Origin: Scleromatobacter sp038243995
GTDB taxonomy: Bacteria; Pseudomonadota; Gammaproteobacteria; Burkholderiales; Burkholderiaceae_C
Direction of reading: 5' to 3'
NCBI GenBank assembly: GCA_038243995.1
Contig: JBBRTV010000013.1
Location: 62,001-126,000, forward strand
Length of the DNA stretch: 64,000 bases
The notes below the pieces were generated by a model, which was not told the DNA's origin, ran no database searches, and worked only from the letters and a program-made list of their open reading frames with translations. Shown piece by piece: positions 1 through 9,270 of the stretch. The translations under genes and the position numbers were made by a program. Position 1 is the first letter of the stretch. Each line of letters opens with the position of its first letter.

Positions 1-1139
1 CACCACGCGACATTCGGCTGGCGCGCGAAGGCGTAGCGGCCCTGCCCGTCGGAGTGGTTGCAGACATGGCCGGGGTCGAAGCCGTCGAGGAAGCCGAACG
101 GGCCATAGTCGATCGTCAGGCCGAGGATGGACATGTTGTCGGTGTTCATCACGCCGTGCGCGAAACCGACCGCCTGCCAGTGGGCGACCATGGCCGCGGT
201 GCGCCGGACGACCTCGGCGAGCCACGCGTGCAGCGGGTCGAGCGCCCGGCCGTCGAGCTCGGCGCCCCCGGCGAGTTCGGGGAACTGGGTCGCGATGGTG
301 AAGTCGACGAGGCGACGCAGCGCCGCGTGCTGGCCGCTGTGCGCGAAGTGCTCGAAGTGGCCGAAGCGCAGGAAGCTGGGGGCGACGCGCGTGACGACGG
401 CGCCGCTCTCCATCGTCTCGCGCATCACCGGCAGCGGGGCGCCGGCGACGCAGAGCGCGCGCGTGGTCGGCACCCCGAGCGCGTGCATCGCTTCGGAGCA
501 CAGGAATTCGCGGATCGACGAGCGCAGCACGGCGCGGCCGTCGCCCATGCGGGAGTAGGGCGTCCGGCCGGCGCCCTTGAGCTGCAGCTCGAAGCGCGCG
601 CCGCCCCGAGCTTCGTGCGCTGCGCGACCGTCGGGCGCGCGCGCGATGTCCGTGGCGGCGGACGCACCGGGCAAGGCGCCCGCGGTGCGCGGCGCGCCGT
701 CGACCTGGAGCTCGCCGAGCAGCAAGGCGCGTCCGTCGCCCAGTTGCCCGGCCCACACGCCGAACTGGTGACCGCTGTAGACCGTGGCCATCGTGTGCAT
801 TCCGGGCCAGGTCGCGCGGCCGGTCAGCACGTCGATCGCCGCCCAGTCGGCGCGCGTCGTCCAGTCGGACGGGAAGTCGAGCAGCGCGGCGCAGTCCGCG
901 CTGGTCGCGACCCAGTGCGGTTCGGGGAAGGGTTGCGCGGCGAGGTCGGTGCCGAAGGCGTGGCGGCGCGGCGCGCCGGGCACCGGCACCGTCTCGCCGT
1001 CGCGCAGGACGGCGCCGACTTCTTCGGTGAAGCGCGCGAAACGGTTGATCCAGCGCGCGGGGCCGGGACCGGTCGGGGGCCCTTCCGTGCGCGGGTTCGA
1101 AGAGGGCGGCGCCAGGGCCGTCGGGTCGCTGTGGGTCAT
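1..1139 (-). CDS. selO: Protein adenylyltransferase SelO (YdiU family), 5' part only
   Basis: SelO enzymes are kinase-fold proteins that transfer AMP from ATP to protein hydroxyl groups. About 379 residues are visible, and the C-terminal part lies beyond the left edge. Motifs read on the minus strand are YSGHQFGVWAGQLGDGRA near residue 120, KGAGRTPYSRMGDGRAVLR near residue 185, and further on NTDNMS and DYGPFGF, the family's metal and nucleotide-binding segments. A poorly conserved stretch of about 25 residues (Ala/Arg/Gly-rich) separates the first two motifs and looks like an insertion relative to typical SelO. The start is the ATG at 1139 (MTHSDP); no strong ribosome-binding site is seen. 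The gene diverges from the ligase at 1324, leaving about 180 bases for both promoters. Confidence 0.9.
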   Translation of the reverse strand, partial: MTHSDPTALAPPSSNPRTEGPPTGPGPARWINRFARFTEEVGAVLRDGETVPVPGAPRRHAFGTDLAAQPFPEPHWVATSADCAALLDFPSDWTTRADWAAIDVLTGRATWPGMHTMATVYSGHQFGVWAGQLGDGRALLLGELQVDGAPRTAGALPGASAATDIARAPDGRAAHEARGGARFELQLKGAGRTPYSRMGDGRAVLRSSIREFLCSEAMHALGVPTTRALCVAGAPLPVMRETMESGAVVTRVAPSFLRFGHFEHFAHSGQHAALRRLVDFTIATQFPELAGGAELDGRALDPLHAWLAEVVRRTAAMVAHWQAVGFAHGVMNTDNMSILGLTIDYGPFGFLDGFDPGHVCNHSDGQGRYAFARQPNVAW

Positions 1140-1323
1140 TCGCGTCAGTCTATCGAGCAGCGGCGGCGGCAAGCGCAGAAGGGCTTTAAAGTAGGGCGGG
1201 ATCCGTCCGGGAATCGTGTCACCAGGGAGACAGCTGCTTCCCCGGAGGACCGGCCGGAGGGTCTTGTCGTCCGGCGGCCCAGGGGTGCCGACCGCGCGAG
1301 CAATTTCCAACAAGGAGACATTG

Positions 1324-2976
<1,653 letters not shown>

Positions 2977-3171
2977 CGCGCGCTTCGCACGAACTTCGCA
3001 GGAATATCGCTGAAACGCCCAGGCGGGCCGACGCACCCGCATGTCGCGATCGCGACATGCGGCTTCGGGGTAGTCCCTGAACGCGCGGCGACGCCTTTCC
3101 AGTACCGTATCCTGCGCAGAGAACACGACACGGACGCCGCGCCCAGGCGCGACGCCAACGGAGACAGACAC

Positions 3172-4413
3172 ATGCCCATTCGCCTGAAGCCCTTCCCGCT
3201 CGCGGTCGCCGCGACCCTGGCCCTGACCGCCGGCACCGCTCTTGCGCAGAAGGGCGAGACCGTCAAGATCGCCTGGCTCGATCCGCTGTCGGGGCTGATG
3301 GCGCCGATCGGCCAGAACCAGGTCAAGAGCTTCCAGTACATCGCCGACCTGTTCAACAAGAACAATCCGGCCGGCGTGAAGTTCGAGATCATCCCGATCG
3401 ACAACAAGCTGAGCCCGGCCGAGACGATCAACGGGCTGAAGTCGGCCATCGACCAGGGCGTGCGCTACGTGACCCAGGGCGACGGCTCCAGCGCGGCGGG
3501 TGCGTTGATCGACGCGATCAACAAGAGCAACGAGCGCAATCCGGGCAAGGAAGTCTTGTTCATGAACTACGCGGCCGTCGACCCCGACCTGACCAACAGC
3601 AAGTGCAGCTACTGGCACTTCCGCCTCGATGCCGACACGTCGATGAAGATGGAGGCGCTGACGACCTACATGAAGGCCGAGAAGGACATCCACAAGGTCT
3701 ACCTGATCGGCCAGAACTACGCGCACGGCCAGCAGGTGGCGAAGTTCGCCAAGGACGACCTGGCGCGCAAGCGCCCCGACGTGCAGATCGTCGGCGAAGA
3801 CCTGCACCCGCTCGCCAAGGTCACCGATTTCGCGCCCTATGTCGCCAAGATCAAGGCCTCGGGCGCCGACACCGTCATCACTGGCAACTGGGGCTCCGAC
3901 CTGGCGCTGCTCGTCAAGGCGTCGAACGAGGCCGGGCTCAACGTCAAGTTCTACACCTACTACGCCAACAACGCCGGCACGCCGACCTCGCTCGGGCCCT
4001 CGGCCGCGGGGCGCGTGTACTTCGTCGGGTATGCGCACCCGAACATGAGCGGCCCGATCCGCAAGCTGCAGGACGACTACAAGGCGAAGTTCAACGACGA
4101 CTTCTACGTGACCGACATCTACACCGAGCTGCAACTGCTCTCGGAGGCGATGGCGAAGGCGAAATCGACCGACCCGGTGAAGGTCGCCGCGGCGCTCGAG
4201 GGCCTGCACCTGAAGAGCTACAACGGCGACATCGAGATGCGCAAGTCCGACCACCAGCTGCAGCAGGGCCTGTACATCTCGGTCTGGCAGAAGACGGATG
4301 CGAAGAACCCCTACTCGGTCGAGAACACCGGCTATACCTTCGCGCCGGTGGCGTCGTACGACGCGTACGTGGCGAGCACGCCCACCTCCTGCCAGATGAA
4401 GCGCCCGGGCTGA
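3172..4413 (+). CDS. ABC transporter periplasmic substrate-binding protein (LivK/Peripla_BP_6 type)
   Basis: A 413-residue secreted binding protein with a typical Sec signal peptide (basic start, hydrophobic core, cleavage after ALAQ near residue 26). The mature part begins KGETVKIAWLDPLSG, the standard opening of type I periplasmic binding proteins of the branched-chain amino acid/amide/aromatic acid class. GGAGA precedes the ATG. Four transporter genes follow in the same direction, so this is the ligand-recognition component. Ligand identity is open. In many Burkholderiales such five-gene sets beside an acyl-CoA ligase are thought to import aromatic or aliphatic acids rather than leucine, so no liv symbol is assigned. 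Confidence 0.92.
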   Translation: MPIRLKPFPLAVAATLALTAGTALAQKGETVKIAWLDPLSGLMAPIGQNQVKSFQYIADLFNKNNPAGVKFEIIPIDNKLSPAETINGLKSAIDQGVRYVTQGDGSSAAGALIDAINKSNERNPGKEVLFMNYAAVDPDLTNSKCSYWHFRLDADTSMKMEALTTYMKAEKDIHKVYLIGQNYAHGQQVAKFAKDDLARKRPDVQIVGEDLHPLAKVTDFAPYVAKIKASGADTVITGNWGSDLALLVKASNEAGLNVKFYTYYANNAGTPTSLGPSAAGRVYFVGYAHPNMSGPIRKLQDDYKAKFNDDFYVTDIYTELQLLSEAMAKAKSTDPVKVAAALEGLHLKSYNGDIEMRKSDHQLQQGLYISVWQKTDAKNPYSVENTGYTFAPVASYDAYVASTPTSCQMKRPG

Positions 4414-4457
4414 CCGCGTTGCCCGCCCACCCGTCCACGACCGCGCGCTGAACCCGG

Positions 4458-5474
4458 TTGGACCAGACCGTCATCAACATCCTCAACGGGCTCAGCGCGG
4501 GCCTGTTGCTGTTCATGCTGAGTTCGGGGCTCACCCTGATCTTCAGCATGATGGGTGTGCTCAACTTCGCGCACGCGGGCTTCTACATGCTGGGCGCGTA
4601 CATCGGCTATTCGCTGACGCGCGTGGCCGGGTTCTGGCCCGCGCTGGTGGTGGCGCCGCTCGTCGTGGGGCTGGCGGGCGCGGCCTTCGAGCGGGCATGC
4701 CTGCGCCGGGTGCACAAGTTCGGGCACGTGCCCGAACTGCTCGTCACCTTCGGGCTCAGCTACCTCATCCTGGAGGTGGTTCAACTCGTCTGGGGTCGCG
4801 CGTCGGTCGCGTTCGATCCGCCGGCCGTGCTGGCGCAGCCGGCTTTCACCTTGCTGCAGTCGGCGTCGCACGGGCTGGCCGTGGTGTCCGGGCGCGCGCC
4901 GGCCGCGCTGTGCGCGCAGGCGGCGTGCACGACCTTTCCCGCCACGCGGGCCTTCATGATGGTCGTCGCGCTGCTGATGCTGCTCGCGCTCTGGCTGCTG
5001 CTCAAGCACACGCGGGTGGGCCTCGTGATCCAGGCGGCGCTGACGCATCCGGAGATGACGGAGGCGCTCGGCCACAACGTGCCGAGGGTATTCATGCTGG
5101 TGTTCGGCGCGGGTTGCGCGCTCGCCGGCCTCGCGGGCGTGATCGGCGGCGTCACCTTCGTCACCGAACCGGCGATGGCAGCGAGCGTGGGGTCTATCCT
5201 GTTCGTCGTCGTGGTCGTGGGCGGCACCGGGTCGCTGGTGGGCGCCTTCGTCGGTTCGCTGCTCATCGGCTTGCTGCAGACGGTGCCGCTGACGGTTGAC
5301 AAGTCGCTCGTCGACGCTGCGTCGGCGGTCGGCTGGGCGGTGGCGCCCGGCAGCGTGCTGTATCCGCTCATGAAGCTGACGCTGGCCCAGGTCGCGCCTA
5401 TCCTGCCCTACCTGCTGCTGGTGCTGATCCTGATCTTGCGGCCGCGCGGCCTCTTCGGCACCCGCGATGACTGA
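4458..5474 (+). CDS. livH: Branched-chain-type ABC transporter permease (LivH family)
   Basis: A 338-residue multi-spanning inner-membrane permease. The N-terminal pattern, with a hydrophobic helix followed by VLNFAHAGFYMLGAY, is the LivH signature, and the C-terminal PRGLFG is also typical. An insertion of about 40 residues between the third and fourth helices contains two cysteines. The start is a TTG at 4458 (MDQTVINIL); no ATG precedes the conserved region in frame. It pairs with the LivM-like protein that overlaps its end by 8 bases, consistent with translational coupling in one operon. The name reflects family only, not a proven substrate. Confidence 0.88.
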   Translation: MDQTVINILNGLSAGLLLFMLSSGLTLIFSMMGVLNFAHAGFYMLGAYIGYSLTRVAGFWPALVVAPLVVGLAGAAFERACLRRVHKFGHVPELLVTFGLSYLILEVVQLVWGRASVAFDPPAVLAQPAFTLLQSASHGLAVVSGRAPAALCAQAACTTFPATRAFMMVVALLMLLALWLLLKHTRVGLVIQAALTHPEMTEALGHNVPRVFMLVFGAGCALAGLAGVIGGVTFVTEPAMAASVGSILFVVVVVGGTGSLVGAFVGSLLIGLLQTVPLTVDKSLVDAASAVGWAVAPGSVLYPLMKLTLAQVAPILPYLLLVLILILRPRGLFGTRDD

Positions 5475-6786
5475 CTCCCGCGCCACCGCGCCGACCGGCG
5501 TCCGCAGCTTCCACTTCAGGCCGTTCGACGTCGGTCGTTGGATCGTCTGGGGCGGCTATGCCCTGGTGCTGCTCGTCGCGCCGCTGCTGTTCACGAGCAG
5601 CCTGTCGCAGACGCTGCTGTCGCAGATGGGCGTCGCGATCGTCGCCTGCCTCGCCTACAACATCCTGCTCGGGCAGGGCGGGATGCTGAGCTTCGGGCAC
5701 GCGGTCTACAGCGGGCTCGGCGGCTTCCTCGCGATCCACGCTTTGAACCGCATCTCGGCGGGCACGCTGCACCTGCCGGTGAGCCTGGTGCCGCTCGTCG
5801 GTGGGCTCGCGGGGCTGTTCTTCGCGACGATCCTCGGCTTCGTCACCACGCGCAAGTCGGGCACCACGTTCGCGATGATCACGCTGGGCATCGGCGAGCT
5901 CGTGTGGTCGATGTCGCTGATGCTGCCGGAGTTCTTCGGCGGCGAGGGTGGGGTATCCGGCAACCGTGTCGTCCCGCCCGCCGTGGCCGGCATCTCGTTC
6001 GGGCCGCAGATCCAGGTCTACTACCTGATCGCGCTGTACTGCTTCATCTGCACCGGCCTGATGTTCGCGTTCACGCGCACGCCGCTCGGGCGCATGCTCA
6101 ACGCGGTGCGCGACAACCCCGAGCGCGTCGCCTTCATCGGCTACGACACGCAGCGCGTGCGCTGGTTCGCGTTCATGATCTCCGGGCTGTTCGCCGGCAT
6201 CGCCGGCGGCCTCGCGGCGATCAACTTCGAGATCGCGACCGCGGAGGTCGTCAGCGCGCAGCGCTCCGGCGCCTTCCTGTTGTTCACCTTCCTGGGTGGG
6301 TCGACGGCGTTCTTCGGGCCCATCCTCGGCGGCGTGCTGATGGTGTTGGCGACGGTCGTCCTGTCCGAGCTCACCAAGGCCTGGCTGCTCTACCTGGGCC
6401 TCGCGTTCCTGCTGATGGTGATGTATGCGCCGGGCGGCCTCGCCAGCCTGGTCCTCGCCAACCTGAGACTGGCGGCGTTCGGCCGGCTGCGCGCGCTCGT
6501 GCCCGTGTATCTCGCGCTCGCGGGCGCCGGCGCGGCGGTTCTGCTGGGCGCGAGCGCGCTGATCGAGATGCTCTACCACCTGCAGTTGAACGAGGCGCTC
6601 GGCCCGCTGATGAAGTTCTGCGGACTGACGCTGGACGCCAGGGGCGCCACCGCCTGGACAGGCGCCGCGGCGCTGCTGGCCGCCGGCATGGCCGGCTTCG
6701 AACTCGCGCGCCGGCGCTTCGGCCGCCGCTGGGACGATGCGCAAGGCGAGATCGAGCGCGAGATCCGGCGCCGGGAGGCCGCCTGA
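5467..6786 (+). CDS. livM: Branched-chain-type ABC transporter permease (LivM family)
   Basis: A 439-residue membrane permease with the LivM hallmarks YNILLGQGGMLSFGHAVY and, later, AVRDNPERVAFIGY, the cytoplasmic coupling segment that contacts the ATPases. It is longer than usual LivM (around 320-360 residues). The extra C-terminal 100 residues hold one or two more hydrophobic segments and end in an Arg/Glu-rich tail. The start overlaps livH by 8 bases and the stop overlaps livG in TGATG, so translation of the operon is probably coupled. Confidence 0.9.
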   Translation: MTDSRATAPTGVRSFHFRPFDVGRWIVWGGYALVLLVAPLLFTSSLSQTLLSQMGVAIVACLAYNILLGQGGMLSFGHAVYSGLGGFLAIHALNRISAGTLHLPVSLVPLVGGLAGLFFATILGFVTTRKSGTTFAMITLGIGELVWSMSLMLPEFFGGEGGVSGNRVVPPAVAGISFGPQIQVYYLIALYCFICTGLMFAFTRTPLGRMLNAVRDNPERVAFIGYDTQRVRWFAFMISGLFAGIAGGLAAINFEIATAEVVSAQRSGAFLLFTFLGGSTAFFGPILGGVLMVLATVVLSELTKAWLLYLGLAFLLMVMYAPGGLASLVLANLRLAAFGRLRALVPVYLALAGAGAAVLLGASALIEMLYHLQLNEALGPLMKFCGLTLDARGATAWTGAAALLAAGMAGFELARRRFGRRWDDAQGEIEREIRRREAA

Positions 6787-7688
6787 TGACTGTGGCTGCC
6801 ACGCCGATGGGCCGGAGCGAACGGCTGGCGGCCGGGGAGCAGGCGCCACGCGACCTGCGAGCATCGCCGCGCCTGGCGCTCGAGTTGCGCGACGTGCGCA
6901 AGTCATTCGGCAAGACCGAGATCATCCGTGGCGCCGCGCTGCAGGTGCGCGCGGGCGAGCGCGTGGCGATCATCGGTCCCAACGGCGCCGGCAAGTCGAC
7001 GCTGTTCAACCTCATCAGCGGCCGCTTCGCGCCGAGCTCGGGCGAGATCCTGCTAGCCGGCGAACGCATCGACGGCCTCGCCCCGCACCGCATCAATCGC
7101 CTGGGGCTGGCGCGCAGCTTCCAGGTGAGCAACCTGTTCCCGCGCCTGTCGGTGTTCGAGAACCTGCGCTGCGCCGTGCTGTGGTCGCTCGGCTACCGTT
7201 ATGCCTTCTGGCGCTTCCTCGCGAGCCTGCGCGACGCCAACGAGCGCGCCGAGCAGGTCATGGCCATGATCCATCTCGAGCGCCGACGCGACGTCCTCGC
7301 GATCAATCTCACCTATGCGGAGCAGCGCGCGCTCGAGATCGGGCTGACCATCGCCGGCGGTGCCGACGTCGTGCTGCTGGACGAACCGACCGCGGGCATG
7401 AGCAAGAGCGAGACGCGCCGCTTTGTCCAGCTCATCCGCGAAGTCACCGAAGGCAAGACGTTGTTGACGGTCGAGCACGACATGGGCGTCGTCTTCGGCC
7501 TCGCCGACCGCATCGCGGTGCTGGTCTACGGCGAGGTGATCGCTTTCGACACCCCGGAGGCGGTGCGCGCCGACCCGCGCGTTCAGGAGGCCTATCTCGG
7601 CTCGGTGCTCGCGCAGGCCCAGGCCGCCGGGGCGGACGGCATGGACGGCGCCCCCGCGGCGCCTGCGGGCGAGGGCGCGGCATGCTGA
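6786..7688 (+). CDS. livG: ABC transporter ATP-binding protein (LivG family)
   Basis: A 300-residue cytoplasmic ATPase energising the Liv-type importer. Walker A GPNGAGKST lies at about residues 64-72. A LivG-type degenerate signature (LTYAEQRALEIG) is near 175, Walker B VVLLDEPTAGMS near 195, and the switch histidine in VEHDMG near 225. The first 35 residues before LELRDVRKSFG are a poorly conserved extension. The ATG at 6786 sits in the TGATG overlap with livM. The last 7 bases overlap livF. Confidence 0.93.
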   Translation: MTVAATPMGRSERLAAGEQAPRDLRASPRLALELRDVRKSFGKTEIIRGAALQVRAGERVAIIGPNGAGKSTLFNLISGRFAPSSGEILLAGERIDGLAPHRINRLGLARSFQVSNLFPRLSVFENLRCAVLWSLGYRYAFWRFLASLRDANERAEQVMAMIHLERRRDVLAINLTYAEQRALEIGLTIAGGADVVLLDEPTAGMSKSETRRFVQLIREVTEGKTLLTVEHDMGVVFGLADRIAVLVYGEVIAFDTPEAVRADPRVQEAYLGSVLAQAQAAGADGMDGAPAAPAGEGAAC

Positions 7689-8377
7689 AGATCGACAAGG
7701 TGCACGCCTTCTACGGCAAGAGCCACGTGCTGCACGGCGTGACGCTGGACGTCGGGCCGGGAGAGATCGTCGCGCTGCTGGGCCGCAATGGCTCCGGCCG
7801 CTCGACCACGGCCAAGGCCGTGATGGGCCTGGTCGACGTCCAGGGGGCGGTCTCCTGGAAAGGGGCGCCGTTGGTGGGCCTGAAGCCGTACGAGATCGCC
7901 CAGCGCGGCATCGCCTACGTGCCCGAGAATCGCGACATCTTCCCCAAGCTCACCGTGCACCAGAACCTGACGCTGGGCCAGAAGGCGCGCGCGAAGAATC
8001 CGCGCTGGGGTTTCGAGGACATGTACACGATGTTCCCGCGCCTGCGCGAGCGCCAGCACACCGAGGCCGGCGTGCTCTCGGGCGGCGAACAGCAGATGCT
8101 GACGCTGTGCCGCTCGCTGATGGGCGACCCCGACCTCATCCTCATCGACGAGCCGACGGAAGGGCTCGCGCCCAAGATCGTCGAACTCGTCGCCCGCTAC
8201 CTGACCGCCTTGAAGACGCGCGGCATCGCGGTGCTGCTGATCGAGCAGAAGCTCACCATCGCGCTCGAGATCTCGCAGCGCTGCGTCGTCATGGGGCACG
8301 GGCGCGTGGTGTTCGAAGGCACGCCGGTCGAGCTGCGGGCGAACGCCGGCGTGCGCAAGGAATGGCTCGAGGTGTGA
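7682..8377 (+). CDS. livF: ABC transporter ATP-binding protein (LivF family) with Arg in Walker A
   Basis: A 231-residue second ATPase of the Liv-type importer. The family core is complete: signature LSGGEQQML, Walker B LILIDEPTEGLAP, and LLIEQKL. The Walker A reads GRNGSGRST, so residue 40 (codon CGC, 7799-7801) is arginine where nearly all ABC ATPases have lysine. Lysine normally binds the ATP phosphates, so this site may be weak or use a compensating geometry, leaving LivG as the main hydrolysis site. The frame is otherwise intact, which argues against a pseudogene. It starts inside the end of livG (ATGCTGA). Confidence 0.92.
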   Translation: MLKIDKVHAFYGKSHVLHGVTLDVGPGEIVALLGRNGSGRSTTAKAVMGLVDVQGAVSWKGAPLVGLKPYEIAQRGIAYVPENRDIFPKLTVHQNLTLGQKARAKNPRWGFEDMYTMFPRLRERQHTEAGVLSGGEQQMLTLCRSLMGDPDLILIDEPTEGLAPKIVELVARYLTALKTRGIAVLLIEQKLTIALEISQRCVVMGHGRVVFEGTPVELRANAGVRKEWLEV

Positions 8378-8449
8378 GACGCGTCCACGCCGTCCGCCGG
8401 GTGCCCCTTGCCGATTGCCGGAGCGCGCGAACTCGGAGCGCCTCCCGAG

Positions 8450-8990
8450 GTGCGACTGGAGGGCGGGCAGGTCGCGCGCCATCAGCCTGCGCAGCGCGGC
8501 GCCGAGGTCGGCTGTCGGGTCGTCGTCGACCGTTGCAGTCCGCCTCGCGGCGCCAGCGCGCGGTGCGTGCCCGAAGTCGCCGGTGCGCGCGCCGGTCCGC
8601 TGCAGGTCGGCCGCACGCAGGCCGCCGTCCTGGCCCGGCAGCAGCGCGTAGTGGATGACGTTCTCGAGTTCGTGCAGGTTGCCCGGCCGCGCGCGGGCGA
8701 GCAGCGTCTCGATGGCGTCGCTGGAGAGCACGGCGGGCGGCAGCCCGAACTTGCCGCACCAGGCCTGGATGAAGTGGCGCGCGAGCGGCAGGATGTCGTC
8801 CGGCCCCTCGCACAGGGCCGGCAGGCGCACTATCTCGACGTTCAGTCGATACCAGAGGTCGCGCCGGAAGTGGCCGGCCTCGACGGCCGGCGACAGGTCG
8901 ATGCGGGTCGCCGCGACCAGCCCGATATCGACGTCGATCGGGCGCGGCGAGCCGACGCGAGCCAACCCGACGAAAATGCACCGGGGGTGG
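8450..8990 (-). pseudogene. Remnant of a sigma-54-dependent (NtrC-family) activator
   Basis: Minus-strand translation between about 8974 and 8450 contains the second half of an NtrC-type AAA+ domain: ARVGSPRPIDVDIGLVAAT, FRRDLWYRLNVEIVRLP, and RARPGNLHELENVIHYALL. Missing are the upstream Walker A, Walker B and GAFTGA segments and any downstream helix-turn-helix. After ALRRLMARDLPALQSHL the reading frame runs into the antisense of livF without homologous sequence. The consensus WPGN tryptophan is also lost (RPGN). It is read here as a fossil of a regulator truncated at both ends. Whether it once controlled the neighbouring transporter is a guess. Confidence 0.7.
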
Positions 8991-9270
8991 TGAATTTGCA
9001 TCGGGGGCAGGCGCCTGGCGCCGAACGACGGTCGATGACTTCGCTCCGGCCCGCCTTTCATGGGGCCCTCCAGATCGGGTTCGTCCTGCGCGGAGGCGGC
9101 ATCGTCCCTTCGCCTTTCCATATTCGTTTTCGCGCCGCGCGCAAGCCGCGGTTTCGCGGGGTGGATGCGCTCCGGGTCGTGAGTCTTCGCTCACGGCGCG
9201 GCCCCGCGCGGCTTCTCCGACATAGACTTCGCCTCCACAGCGCCGGTCGACGAGCGCGGGAGGAAATGTC

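Noticed and set aside
3600..4451. Overlapping alternative plus-strand frame inside the binding-protein gene
   Set aside because: Gln/Arg/Ala-rich off-frame translation of a conserved gene; no start signal or motif.
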